Shown here: positions 22,483-31,288 of the stretch, in pieces
How the letters are laid out: each line of letters starts with the position of its first letter
How positions within the stretch are numbered: position 1 is the first letter of the stretch
Assembly (NCBI RefSeq): GCF_947488515.1
Contig: NZ_CANKZF010000004.1
Coordinates: forward strand, 124,001-188,000
Direction of reading: 5' to 3'
Source: an uncultured Nocardioides sp.
Lineage (GTDB): Bacteria > Actinomycetota > Actinomycetes > Propionibacteriales > Nocardioidaceae
DNA length: 64,000 bases
The notes under the pieces: generated by a model
The model's database searches: none
What the model was told of the DNA's origin: nothing
The model's input: the letters and a program-made list of their open reading frames with translations, nothing else
Translations under genes and position numbers: made by a program

Positions 22483-24033
22483 GTGCGCATCGGCATCCCC
22501 CGTGAGTCCAGGCCCGGCGAGACGCTGGTCGCCGCGACGGCGAAGACCGCCTCCCAGCTCGCCGCGCTCGGGTACGACGTCGTGGTGGAGCAGGGAGCGG
22601 GCGCGGCGGCCGACCAGCCCGACGTCGCCTTCACCGACGCCGGCGTGCGCGTCGTGCCGGCCGACGAGGTGTGGTCGAGCGACGTCGTGGTCAAGGTCAA
22701 TGCGCCGACGGACGACGAGGTCGGCCGGCTGCGTCCGGGCGCGACGGTCATCGCCCTGCTGGCGCCGGCGCGCAGCCCCGAGCTGGTCGAGCGGCTGAGC
22801 GCGGCCGGCGTGACCGCGCTGGCGATGGACGCCGTGCCGCGGATCTCGCGCGCCCAGTCGATGGACGTGCTGTCGTCGATGGCCAACGTCGCGGGCTACC
22901 GCGCGGTGATCGAGTCGGCGCACGAGTTCGGCCGGCTCTTCACCGGCCAGGTCACCGCCGCCGGCAAGGTCCCGCCGGCGCGGGTCTTCGTCGTCGGGGC
23001 CGGCGTCGCCGGGCTGGCCGCCATCGGTGCGGCCGGGTCCCTGGGCGCGATCGTGCGCGCCTTCGACGTACGCCCCGAGGTCGCCGAGCAGGTCGAGTCG
23101 ATGGGAGCGCAGTTCGTCACCGTCGACATGGAGCAGGAGGTCTCCGCCGACGGCTACGCCAAGGAGATGACCGCCGAGCAGGAGGCCGCCACCGCCGCGA
23201 TGTACGACGAGGAGGCGCGCGCCGCCGACATCGTCATCACCACCGCGCTGATCCCCGGCCGGCCGGCCCCGCTGCTCGTGACCGCGGAGACGGTCGCGGC
23301 GATGCGTCCCGGCTCGGTGATCGTGGACATGGCCGCGGCCAACGGCGGCAACGTCGCGGCCACCGTCAAGGACGAGCGCGTGGTCACCGCCAACGGCGTG
23401 ACGGTGCTCGGCTACACCGACCTCGCCGGCCGGCTGGCCGCGCAGACCAGCCAGCTCTACGGCACCAACGTCGTCAACCTGCTCAAGCTGCTCACCCCGG
23501 AGAAGGACGGCGTCCTCACCCTCGACATGGACGACGTCGTCCAGCGCGGCATCACGGTGACCCGCAGTGTGGATGGGCAAGGCGAGACCGCTGAGGTCAT
23601 GTGGCCCCCGCCGCCCGTGCAGGTCTCGGCGGCTCCGGCGGACACCACGAAGGTGGTGCCCGTCGAGGCCGCGCCGTCCCCGCCCCCCGACCCGCGCCGC
23701 AGGTGGTACGCCGCCGGGCTGGGCGCCGTGGTCTTCCTCGCGCTCGCGACCCTCGCGCCGCCCAGCTTCCTGCCCAGCCTCACCGTCTTCGTGCTCGCGG
23801 TGGTGATCGGCTTCTACGTCATCGGCAACGTGCACCACGCGCTGCACACGCCGCTCATGAGCGTCACCAACGCGATCAGCGGGATCATCGTGGTCGGCGC
23901 GATCCTGCAGGCCCCGATCGACAACCTCGCGGTCCAGGTGATCGCCGGGGTGGCCATCCTGCTCGCCAGCATCAACGTCTTCGGTGGCTTCCTCGTCACG
24001 CGGCGGATGCTCAACATGTTCCAGAAGGGCTGA
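22483..24033 (+). CDS. pntA: NAD(P) transhydrogenase subunit alpha
   Basis: A 516-residue inner-membrane subunit, about the full length of E. coli PntA. Residues 1-380 are the NAD(H)-binding dI domain (MRIGIPRES; Rossmann segment VFVVGAGVAGLAAIGAAGSLGAIV; RPGSVIVDMAAANGGN). A Pro-rich linker precedes four membrane helices (residues about 420-516, VIGFYVIGNVHHALHTPLMSVTNAISG). The enzyme couples proton re-entry to NADPH formation. GTG 22483 has AGGAGG at 22472-22477. pntB follows after 4 bp. Confidence 0.95.
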   Translation: MRIGIPRESRPGETLVAATAKTASQLAALGYDVVVEQGAGAAADQPDVAFTDAGVRVVPADEVWSSDVVVKVNAPTDDEVGRLRPGATVIALLAPARSPELVERLSAAGVTALAMDAVPRISRAQSMDVLSSMANVAGYRAVIESAHEFGRLFTGQVTAAGKVPPARVFVVGAGVAGLAAIGAAGSLGAIVRAFDVRPEVAEQVESMGAQFVTVDMEQEVSADGYAKEMTAEQEAATAAMYDEEARAADIVITTALIPGRPAPLLVTAETVAAMRPGSVIVDMAAANGGNVAATVKDERVVTANGVTVLGYTDLAGRLAAQTSQLYGTNVVNLLKLLTPEKDGVLTLDMDDVVQRGITVTRSVDGQGETAEVMWPPPPVQVSAAPADTTKVVPVEAAPSPPPDPRRRWYAAGLGAVVFLALATLAPPSFLPSLTVFVLAVVIGFYVIGNVHHALHTPLMSVTNAISGIIVVGAILQAPIDNLAVQVIAGVAILLASINVFGGFLVTRRMLNMFQKG

Positions 24034-24037
24034 GCCA

Positions 24038-25486
24038 GTGGTCTCGTTCGTCACGGGCGCCTACATCCTCGCGGCGCTCCTGTTCATCCTCGCGCTCGCC
24101 GGCCTGAGCAAGCACGAGACGGCCCGCCGCGGCAACGCGTTCGGCATGGCCGGCATGGCGCTGGCCGTGGTCGCGACGCTGCTGCTCGTCCTCGACTACC
24201 TCACCGACGACCTCATCGTCGACAAGACGCCGATCGTGATCGGGCTCGTCATCATCCTGGTCGCCGGCACGGTGGGCGCGGTGATCGGCATCCGGCTGGC
24301 TCGCGGCGTCGAGATGACCGGCATGCCCGAGCTGATCGCGATGATGCACAGCTTCGTCGGCCTCGCTGCCGTGCTGGTCGGCTACAACACGTTCATCGAG
24401 GTCGCCTCCGCCCACAGCACCGTGGGCGGCGCTGTCGGGGCTGAGTCCGGCGCGGTGCACAACGCCGAGGTCTTCATCGGCGTCTTCATCGGCGCAGTGA
24501 CCTTCACCGGCTCGATCGTGGCCAACCTCAAGCTGAGCGCACGGATGAGGTCCGCGCCCATCGCGCTGCCCGGGCGCCACCTGCTCAACCTGGGCATCCT
24601 CGTGGTGTCGGCCGTGCTGATGGTGTGGTTCATGCTCACCGACGGCTGGGTCGGCATGGCGCCGCTGGCGGTCATGACCGTCCTCGCGCTCGTGCTCGGC
24701 TTCCACCTCGTCGCCGCGATCGGCGGCGGCGACATGCCCGTCGTCGTGTCGATGCTCAACAGCTATTCGGGCTGGGCGGCGGCTGCCGCGGGCTTCATGC
24801 TGGGCAACGACCTGCTGATCATCACCGGCGCGCTCGTCGGCTCGTCGGGTGCGATCCTCAGCTACATCATGTGCAAGGCGATGAACCGCTCGTTCGTGAG
24901 CGTCATCGCCGGCGGGTTCGGCTCCGACGGTGCCGTCTCCGGTGAGGCCCGCGACTACGGCGAGCACCGCGAGATCCAGGCCGACGACGTGGCCGACCTG
25001 CTCGCCCACGCGTCGTCGGTCGTGATCACCCCCGGCTACGGCATGGCGGTCGCGCAGGCGCAGTACCCCGTCGCGGAGATGACGAAGAAGCTGCGCGAGA
25101 AGGGTGTCGACGTCCGCTTCGGCATCCACCCCGTCGCGGGCCGCCTGCCCGGTCACATGAACGTGCTGCTCGCCGAGGCCAGGGTGCCGTACGACATCGT
25201 GCTGGAGATGGACGAGGTCAACGACGACTTCCCGGACACCGACGTCGTCCTCGTGATCGGGGCCAACGACACGGTCAACCCGGCCGCCCTCGAGGAGCCG
25301 GGCTCACCGATCGCCGGGATGCCCGTGCTCGAGGTCTGGAACGCCCGCGACGTCATCGTCTTCAAGCGGTCGATGGCCACCGGCTACGCCGGCGTGCAGA
25401 ACCCGCTGTTCTTCAAGGACAACGCGCAGATGCTCTTCGGCGACGCCAAGGACAAGGTCAACGAGATCGTCGCCGCCCTCGGTTGA
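24038..25486 (+). CDS. pntB: NAD(P) transhydrogenase subunit beta
   Basis: A 482-residue subunit with about nine membrane helices followed by the NADP(H)-binding dIII domain (VVITPGYGMAVAQAQYPVAEM; FGIHPVAGRLPGHMNVLLAEA; VIGANDTVNPAA; VWNARDVIVFKRSMATGYAGVQNPLF). It completes the proton channel with PntA. GTG 24038, 4 bp after the pntA stop, is the start; an ORF extending upstream overlaps pntA in another frame and is rejected. It converges with the sugar ABC operon 3 bp away. Confidence 0.96.
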   Translation: MVSFVTGAYILAALLFILALAGLSKHETARRGNAFGMAGMALAVVATLLLVLDYLTDDLIVDKTPIVIGLVIILVAGTVGAVIGIRLARGVEMTGMPELIAMMHSFVGLAAVLVGYNTFIEVASAHSTVGGAVGAESGAVHNAEVFIGVFIGAVTFTGSIVANLKLSARMRSAPIALPGRHLLNLGILVVSAVLMVWFMLTDGWVGMAPLAVMTVLALVLGFHLVAAIGGGDMPVVVSMLNSYSGWAAAAAGFMLGNDLLIITGALVGSSGAILSYIMCKAMNRSFVSVIAGGFGSDGAVSGEARDYGEHREIQADDVADLLAHASSVVITPGYGMAVAQAQYPVAEMTKKLREKGVDVRFGIHPVAGRLPGHMNVLLAEARVPYDIVLEMDEVNDDFPDTDVVLVIGANDTVNPAALEEPGSPIAGMPVLEVWNARDVIVFKRSMATGYAGVQNPLFFKDNAQMLFGDAKDKVNEIVAALG

Positions 25487-25489
25487 CCC

Positions 25490-26401
25490 TCAGCCTTTTG
25501 TGCCACCGGCGGTCAGGCCGGCGACCAGGTGGCGCTGGGCGAAGAAGAAGACGAGCGCCGCGGGGAGCGTGACGAGGACGGCCCCCGCGGTGAGCAGCTC
25601 CCACCGGGGGCTGAACTGCGGGACGAACTGCTGGAGGCCCGCGCCGAGGGTGTAGTTCCTGCTGCTCTGCATGAAGGCGATGGCGTACGCCACCTCCGCC
25701 CAGGCGGTGAGGAAGGTGTAGAACGCCGTGACCGCGATGCCCGGCCGGGCCAGCGGCAGGACGACGCGCCAGAAGGTGCCGTACGGGCCGAGGCCGTCCA
25801 GCGCCGCCGCCTCGTCGAGCTCGCGCGGGATCGTGTCGAAGTAGCCGCGCAGCATCCAGGCGCAGAACGGGACCGCGACAGTGAGGTAGGCGATCACCAG
25901 GGAGGCCTTGGTGTCGATGAGCCCCAGGTTCGCCATGATCGTGTAGATCGGCACGATGAGGATCGCGACCGGGAACATCTGGGTGAGCAGGAAGGTCCAC
26001 ATCAGGCTGCGCTTGCCCGGGAAGTTGAAGCGGCTGAGGGCGTAGCCGGCGGTGGCGGACATGGCGATGCCGAACACCATCGTGAAGGCCGCGACGATGA
26101 CCGAGTTGAGGAACCAGTAGGGGAAGTCGGTGTCGCCCAGGAGGGTCCGGTAGTTGTCCAAGGTCGGGCTGGCGAAGAGGTGGATCTCCGAACGGCGGAT
26201 CTCGCTGGCCGGCTTGATCGAGCTCAGCAGCACCCACGCGATCGGGAACAGGGCACAGAAGGTCGCCACGACCAGCGTGGCGTGCAGGCCGAGGCTGGCG
26301 AGGGATGAGCGCTTGCGGCGCACGTGCGGCGGCCGCGGGCGGTCGAGCGCCTCGGCCCCCTCGATCGTCGTCTGGATCGCCTGGGGCAGCACCTCTGCCA
26401 T
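25490..26401 (-). CDS. Sugar ABC transporter permease (MalG-type)
   Basis: A 303-residue inner-membrane permease with six hydrophobic segments and the EAA loop AAALDGLGPYGTFWRVVLPLARPG that contacts the ATPase. SRFNFPGKR and the C-terminal GLTAGGTKG are typical of MalG/CUT1 permeases. It is the last gene of the binding protein-MalF-MalG set, with one base between its start and the stop of the upstream permease. No ATPase gene follows; CUT1 systems in Actinobacteria often share an MsiK-type ATPase encoded elsewhere. Confidence 0.93.
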   Translation of the reverse strand: MAEVLPQAIQTTIEGAEALDRPRPPHVRRKRSSLASLGLHATLVVATFCALFPIAWVLLSSIKPASEIRRSEIHLFASPTLDNYRTLLGDTDFPYWFLNSVIVAAFTMVFGIAMSATAGYALSRFNFPGKRSLMWTFLLTQMFPVAILIVPIYTIMANLGLIDTKASLVIAYLTVAVPFCAWMLRGYFDTIPRELDEAAALDGLGPYGTFWRVVLPLARPGIAVTAFYTFLTAWAEVAYAIAFMQSSRNYTLGAGLQQFVPQFSPRWELLTAGAVLVTLPAALVFFFAQRHLVAGLTAGGTKG

Positions 26402-26402
26402 G

Positions 26403-27350
26403 TCAGAACACCTCTCCCTGCTTGGCCAGCACACGCTTGTAGACCCCGGCGTAGACGACGAGGATCGAGAGGATCAGCACGCCGTAGGTCGCGGCCAGCG
26501 AGTAGTCGCGGATGCCCTCGAAGGCCGCGCGGTAGGCGCCGGTCACGAGGATCTCGGTCTCACCCGCGGGCTGGCCACGGGTGACGAAGTAGATGATCGG
26601 GAACATGTTGAACGTCCAGATGGTCCCGAGCAGGATCACCGTCGAGCTGACCGGGCGCAACCCCGGCAGCGTGATGTTGACGAAGCGCTGCCACGGGGTG
26701 GCGCCGTCGATCTCGGCCGCCTCGTAGAGGTCGCCGTTGATCGACTGCAGTCCGCCGAGCAGGGCCACCATCATGAACGGGACACCGAGCCAGACGTTGG
26801 CGACGATGGCGGTGAACAGCGAGGTCCAGCGCTGCTCGAACCACGCCACCGGATCCAGGCCGACGGCGCGCAGCGCGCCGTTGATGACCCCGAAGCGCTC
26901 GTCGAAGATGAACCGCCACGCGAAGGCCGCCACGAAGGACGGCACCGCCCACGGGAGGATCAGGGCGACCCGGTAGAAGCCACGGCCGCGGAAGTCGCGG
27001 TTGAGCATCACGGCCAGGCCCAGGCCCAGGCCGTAGTGGAGGACAACGCAGGCGACCGTCCAGACCAGGGTGTTGACGAACTGCAGCCAGAAGTCGCCCT
27101 GAGCGCCGGTGAGGACGTCGACGTAGTTGTCGAGACCCACGAACTGCGCGGCGTCGGGGTTGGGCTTGCACGTCTCGGCCCCGCCGAGGACCTTGGTGCA
27201 GATCTCGGCGCGCTGGTTGGACTCGTTCAGGTTGGTGAACGACTGGGCCACGCCCCGCAACAGGGGATAGAAGACGAGGACACCGAGCACGATCACCGTG
27301 GGGAGCACCATCGCCCACGCGTACCAGTGCTTGTTGAAGCTGTTGCGCAT
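26403..27350 (-). CDS. Sugar ABC transporter permease (MalF-type)
   Basis: A 315-residue permease with six membrane segments, a periplasmic insertion after the first helix (residues about 40-85, containing two Cys) and the EAA loop EAAEIDGATPWQRFVNITLPGLRP. This is the CUT1 MalF-like layout. The transported sugar cannot be read from sequence. A strong hairpin lies between it and the binding-protein gene upstream, which would lower permease expression relative to the binding protein. Confidence 0.93.
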   Translation of the reverse strand: MRNSFNKHWYAWAMVLPTVIVLGVLVFYPLLRGVAQSFTNLNESNQRAEICTKVLGGAETCKPNPDAAQFVGLDNYVDVLTGAQGDFWLQFVNTLVWTVACVVLHYGLGLGLAVMLNRDFRGRGFYRVALILPWAVPSFVAAFAWRFIFDERFGVINGALRAVGLDPVAWFEQRWTSLFTAIVANVWLGVPFMMVALLGGLQSINGDLYEAAEIDGATPWQRFVNITLPGLRPVSSTVILLGTIWTFNMFPIIYFVTRGQPAGETEILVTGAYRAAFEGIRDYSLAATYGVLILSILVVYAGVYKRVLAKQGEVF

Positions 27351-27400
27351 CCGTTGTCTCCGGGAGGTCGAGAGGAAGTGCTGGGGTGGCGCTTCCCGCA

Positions 27401-27436
27401 GGGGGCCGGACCGGTACGTCGACCGGTCCGGCCCCC
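27401..27436 (-). terminator. Intercistronic hairpin in the sugar ABC operon
   Basis: Perfect 14-bp arms (27401-27414 and 27423-27436) around TACGTCGA, in the 101-bp gap between the binding-protein and MalF-type genes. There is no T-run. Such hairpins commonly cause partial termination or protect the upstream mRNA. Confidence 0.65.
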
Positions 27437-27451
27437 GCGGTCAGCAGGGTG

Positions 27452-28762
27452 TCACTGGAGCGAGTAGTCCGGGACCACGTCGCTCTTGTACGTCTCGGCG
27501 ACCTTGTCCAGGGCCGGCTGCACCGGCTTGTCCTGGATGAGCACCTCGGTGGCCATCTCGTCGAGCGGGGCGAAGAACTGGCCGCCCTCGGCGATCCAGG
27601 GCCGCGGCTGGGCGACCTCCATGGCGTCGGCCCACAGGGCGACGCGCTCGTTGGTGACCATGTCGTACGCGTCGGCGTTGCCCGGCAGCAGGCCGAGCTC
27701 GTCGGCGATGAAGGCCTCGGACTCCGCCGAGCTCATGAAGGCGATGAACGCGGCTGCGGCCTCTGCCTTCTGGTCGTCCATGCCGGAGTAGACGACGTAG
27801 TTGTGGCCGCCCACGGGAGCGCCCTGACCGGCACCGCCGGCCGGGACGGGCGCGACGCCGAGGTTCTCGATGCCGCCGAAGTTCGGGTCGTCGCTGATGC
27901 CGGCGACCTCCCAGGGGCCGTTGATGATCATGGCGACCTTCTGCTCCTTGAACAGGGTCATCATCGTGCCGTAGGGGTCGTTGGCCGTCGGCTTGACCGA
28001 GGTGCCGTCCTTGACCATGTCCTGGGCGGTCTGGATGCCGGTGGCGGCCTCGGGGCTGTTCACGGTGATGGCCTCGCCCTCGACGTCGACGAGGTCGGCG
28101 CCCTCGCCGTACATGAAGGGCAGCAGGAAGTAGCCGCCGGAGTTGAGGTAGATGCCGTCGACCTTGGCCTTGCTCTTCAACGCCTTGGCTGCCTCGGTCA
28201 CCTCGGCCCACGTGGTCGGCGGGGCCTCGGGGTCCAGCCCGGCCTTCTCGAAGAGCGCCTTGTTGTACATCAGGCCCAGCGTGTCGGTGACCTGCGGGAC
28301 GCCGTACGTCTTGTCCTCGTAGACGTTGCTGGAGAGCGGGGTCTCGAGGAAGTTGTTCTCCAGGGCCGCGGTGCCGTCGAGGGCGTAGAGGTAGCCCAGC
28401 GACGCGAACTCCGGGGTCCAGGCGACCTCGGCACGGAGGATGTCGGGCGCACCCGAGCCGGACTCCGCGGCGGTCTTGAACTTGTTCTGCGTCTGGTCGA
28501 AGGGGACCGTCTCGTGCTTGATCGTGACGTCCGGGTACTCCTCGTTGAACTTCTCGATCAGCTTGTCGTAGGCGGGCGCCTCGTTGGTGGCGTCGGAGGT
28601 GTCCCACCAGGTGAGCTCGGCGCTGAGGTCGCCCGAGCTCGTGCTGTCGCTCTCGCTGTCGGTGTTGCTGTCCGAGTCCCCGCCGTCGCTACCGCACGCT
28701 GCGAGCGTGAGGGCGAGGGCAGCGACGGCGATCCCGGCGGAGCCGGCCTTGAATCGGCGCAT
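27452..28762 (-). CDS. Extracellular sugar-binding lipoprotein (MalE-type)
   Basis: A 436-residue solute-binding protein. The signal peptide ends in the lipobox LAAC (Cys at residue 23), followed by a Ser/Asp/Gly-rich linker to about residue 47. The mature part has family 1 features: ELTWWDTSD, FNEEYPDVTIKHETVPFDQ, AMIINGPWEVAGI and a late NADAYDMV region. It should deliver a sugar, possibly an alpha-glucoside by resemblance, to the two downstream permeases. Divergent from the LacI-type gene, with an operator-like palindrome in between. Confidence 0.94.
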   Translation of the reverse strand: MRRFKAGSAGIAVAALALTLAACGSDGGDSDSNTDSESDSTSSGDLSAELTWWDTSDATNEAPAYDKLIEKFNEEYPDVTIKHETVPFDQTQNKFKTAAESGSGAPDILRAEVAWTPEFASLGYLYALDGTAALENNFLETPLSSNVYEDKTYGVPQVTDTLGLMYNKALFEKAGLDPEAPPTTWAEVTEAAKALKSKAKVDGIYLNSGGYFLLPFMYGEGADLVDVEGEAITVNSPEAATGIQTAQDMVKDGTSVKPTANDPYGTMMTLFKEQKVAMIINGPWEVAGISDDPNFGGIENLGVAPVPAGGAGQGAPVGGHNYVVYSGMDDQKAEAAAAFIAFMSSAESEAFIADELGLLPGNADAYDMVTNERVALWADAMEVAQPRPWIAEGGQFFAPLDEMATEVLIQDKPVQPALDKVAETYKSDVVPDYSLQ

Positions 28763-28852
28763 CGATGTACTCCCATGAAAAGCGCGCCCGGGGGAGGGCG
28801 CTTGTGATGACGGTCACCGGAGGCTAGCAAGAACATGCAGGATCTGAAAGAC

Positions 28853-28883
28853 CTTGCAACCTAGTTGAAAGGCTGCTTACATT
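28853..28883 (+). promoter_or_regulatory. LacI promoter with overlapping operator
   Basis: A -35 box TTGCAA (28855-28860), 17-bp spacer and -10 box TACATT (28878-28883) end 5 nt before ATG 28889. An inverted repeat CTTGCAAC-CTA-GTTGAAAG (28853-28871, one mismatch) overlaps it, a size and symmetry typical of LacI-family operators. It could control both divergent transcripts. Confidence 0.65.
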
Positions 28884-28888
28884 CCCGC

Positions 28889-29908
28889 ATGGCCACGCTG
28901 TCCCAGATCGCCCTCGAGGCAGGTGTCAGCGAGGCGACCGTGAGTCGCGTCCTCAACAGCAAGCCGGGCGTCAGCGAGGGCACCCGACAGTCGGTGATCA
29001 CCGCGCTCGACGTCCTGGGCTACGAGCGGCCGACCCACCTGCGGCAGCGCAGCGCCGGCCTCGTGGGCCTGGTGGTGCCCGAGCTGGAGAACCCGATCTT
29101 CCCGGCCTTCGCGCAGGTCATCGAGGACGCGCTGGCGCGGCGTCGGTTCACCCCGGTCCTCTGCACCCAGTCGCCCGGCAGTCTCTCGGAGGACGAGTAC
29201 GTCGAGTCGCTGCTCGACCACGGCGTCGCGGGGATCATCTTCGTCTCCGGCAAGCACGCCGACACCCGGGCCGACCACGACCGCTATCGGACGCTGATCG
29301 ACCGGGGACTGCCGGTGGTCTTCATCAACGGGTACGTCGCCGGGGTGCCGGCGCCGTTCCTGTCGGCCGACGACCGGGTCGCGATGGACATCGCCGTGGC
29401 CCACCTCGCCCACCTCGGGCACCGCCGCATCGGCCTGGCGATCGGTCCGTCGAGGTTCATGCCGTCGGCTCGCAAGCACGAGGGCTTCGTCGCTGCGCTC
29501 GGCACCCACCTGGGGCTGTCCGCCACCGAGGCCCGCTCGTGGATCGCCGAGACCATCTTCTCCGTCGAGGGGGGCGCGGCCGCCACCGAGCAGCTGCTCG
29601 AGCAGGGCGCCACGGCCGTGGTCTGCGGCTCCGACATGATGGCCATCGGCGCCGTCCGGGCAGCGCGCGCCGCCGGCCTCGACGTACCCCGCGACGTGTC
29701 GGTCGTCGGTTTCGACGACTCGCCGCTGGTCGCGTTCCTGGACCCTCCGCTCACCACCGTGCGCCAGCCGGTCGCGCAGATGGGCGGCACCGCCGTCGCG
29801 GCGCTCGCGGACGCCATCGGCGGCGACCCCGTCGCGTCGCGGGAGTACCTCTTCGCCCCTGAGCTGGTGCTGCGCGGCTCGACCGGCCCGGCGGTCGACC
29901 GGGACTGA
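28889..29908 (+). CDS. LacI-family transcriptional regulator
   Basis: A 339-residue repressor. The N-terminal HTH and hinge read ATLSQIALEAGVSEATVSRVLNSKPGVSE; the rest is a periplasmic-binding-like sugar-sensing core with VVGFDDSPLVAFLDPPLTTVRQP. ATG 28889 is preferred over an upstream TTG because the HTH begins immediately and a promoter ends just before it. Its divergent position next to the sugar importer, with an operator-like repeat between them, makes that operon the likely target. Confidence 0.93.
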   Translation: MATLSQIALEAGVSEATVSRVLNSKPGVSEGTRQSVITALDVLGYERPTHLRQRSAGLVGLVVPELENPIFPAFAQVIEDALARRRFTPVLCTQSPGSLSEDEYVESLLDHGVAGIIFVSGKHADTRADHDRYRTLIDRGLPVVFINGYVAGVPAPFLSADDRVAMDIAVAHLAHLGHRRIGLAIGPSRFMPSARKHEGFVAALGTHLGLSATEARSWIAETIFSVEGGAAATEQLLEQGATAVVCGSDMMAIGAVRAARAAGLDVPRDVSVVGFDDSPLVAFLDPPLTTVRQPVAQMGGTAVAALADAIGGDPVASREYLFAPELVLRGSTGPAVDRD

Positions 29909-29918
29909 CCCGGCCGGA

Positions 29919-30656
29919 TCAGCCGAGAGTGGTGCCGGCGAGCGTGCCGATGAGGTAGGTGACCCCCATCGCGAGCAGACCGCCCGACACGTTGCGCACG
30001 ACGGCAGGCAGGCGCGGGCTGTAGCCGATGCGCGCGCTGACGAACCCGGTGAGCGCGAGCGCCGCGACGACGCTGAGGACCGTCACCAGCATCCGAACGC
30101 CGTCGGGGACGAACGCCACGATGAGCAGCGGCAGCAGCGCGCCGATCGTGAAGGCGAGCATGGACGCCCAGGCGGCGTGCCACGGGTTGGTCAGGTTGTC
30201 CGGGTCGATGCCGAACTCGATGTCGGCGTGCGCGCGCAGCGCGTCGTGCTCGGTCAGCTCGCGGGCGACCTTCTCCGCCGTCTCCGGCGACAGCCCCTTC
30301 TCGACGTACATCGCGGCGAGCTCGCGCTCCTCGGTCTGCGGCATCTGCCGCAGCTCGGCGGCCTCGAGGTCGAGGATCGACTTCTCGGAGTCGCGCTGGG
30401 TGCTGACCGAGACGTACTCGCCGGCTCCCATGCTCAGGGCGCCCGCGGTCAGGGCAGCGATGCCCGCGATCACGATCGCGCCACTGTCGTCGGTGGCACC
30501 GGCCACGCCCATCACGACGCCGGCGGTGGAGACGATGCCGTCGTTCGCACCGAGCACTGCGGCCCGCAGCCAGTTGAGCCGCGTGCCGACGTTGTCACCC
30601 AGCTCCTCGTGGAAGTGCCGGGGATCCTCGTCGGTCCCGATCTCCAGGCTGCTCAT
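29919..30656 (-). CDS. VIT1/CCC1-family metal transporter
   Basis: A 245-residue membrane protein. The N-terminal segment WLRAAVLGANDGIVSTAGVVMGVAGA and the GALSMGAGEYVSVSTQRDSE loop are the CCC1/VIT signatures; a charged cytoplasmic domain (residues about 85-150) with many Glu residues fits the metal-binding region of the family; three membrane helices follow. Homologues move iron or manganese out of the cytoplasm. Convergent with the LacI gene, 10 bp apart. The upstream gap of 70 bp shows no convincing promoter. Confidence 0.92.
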   Translation of the reverse strand: MSSLEIGTDEDPRHFHEELGDNVGTRLNWLRAAVLGANDGIVSTAGVVMGVAGATDDSGAIVIAGIAALTAGALSMGAGEYVSVSTQRDSEKSILDLEAAELRQMPQTEERELAAMYVEKGLSPETAEKVARELTEHDALRAHADIEFGIDPDNLTNPWHAAWASMLAFTIGALLPLLIVAFVPDGVRMLVTVLSVVAALALTGFVSARIGYSPRLPAVVRNVSGGLLAMGVTYLIGTLAGTTLG

Positions 30657-30725
30657 GTTCCGATCGTCGCTCGCAGTGGGTGCGCAGCGCAACGAAGGTG
30701 AGGCTTGGCTGCCCGGCCCACGACG

Positions 30726-31286
30726 TCAGCCGAGGGCGTACGTCCCGACGACCTCGTGGCGCGGTCGGCGGCGGGCACCCTCGCCGAGGTACGACGCCAC
30801 GAGCGCGACCTCGTCGACCTGCCAGCGGGGGCCGTCGTAGGCGTCGAGGAGCCGGACCCACGACGTGACGTTGGCCGGCCGACCCAGCCGGCCGAGGGTC
30901 AGGTGCGGGTGGAACCGCTGTCCGTCGACGCGGGCTCCCGCGCGGGACATCGCGGCCCGGCACGACGCGGCGAGCCCGTCGAGCCCCGCCTCGTCGTCGA
31001 CCTCGAGGCCGGACCAGAGGACCCGTGCCGCGTCGGGGTGCGGGAAGGCGCCGCCGCCGGTGATGCGCGTCGAGAACGACGTCCGCCGCGCTGCCGCCTG
31101 GGCCAGCAGCTCGTCGAGCCCGTCGAGCGCCCGCTCCGGCACGGACTCGGCGAAGGCGAGCGTGACGTGCCACTGCTCCGCCGCGGACCAGCGGAACGAC
31201 GCGGCCTCGCGTCGCGCCGACAGGAACGCGTCGAGGTCCTCCGCGACCTCCCCGGGCGGCACGACCGCCACGAACATCCGCGTCAT
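30726..31286 (-). CDS. thpR: RNA 2',3'-cyclic phosphodiesterase (2'-5' RNA ligase family)
   Basis: A 186-residue protein of the 2H phosphoesterase superfamily. The two catalytic HxT motifs are visible: HVTLAF near residue 40 and HPHLTLGRL near residue 127. Family enzymes hydrolyse 2',3'-cyclic phosphates or join RNA 2'-5'. The N terminus MFVAVVPPGEV is typical. The gene starts 2 bp after the acyl-CoA dehydrogenase stop on the same strand, so the two are probably co-transcribed, although a functional link is not evident. Confidence 0.9.
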   Translation of the reverse strand: MTRMFVAVVPPGEVAEDLDAFLSARREAASFRWSAAEQWHVTLAFAESVPERALDGLDELLAQAAARRTSFSTRITGGGAFPHPDAARVLWSGLEVDDEAGLDGLAASCRAAMSRAGARVDGQRFHPHLTLGRLGRPANVTSWVRLLDAYDGPRWQVDEVALVASYLGEGARRRPRHEVVGTYALG

Positions 31287-31288
31287 GG

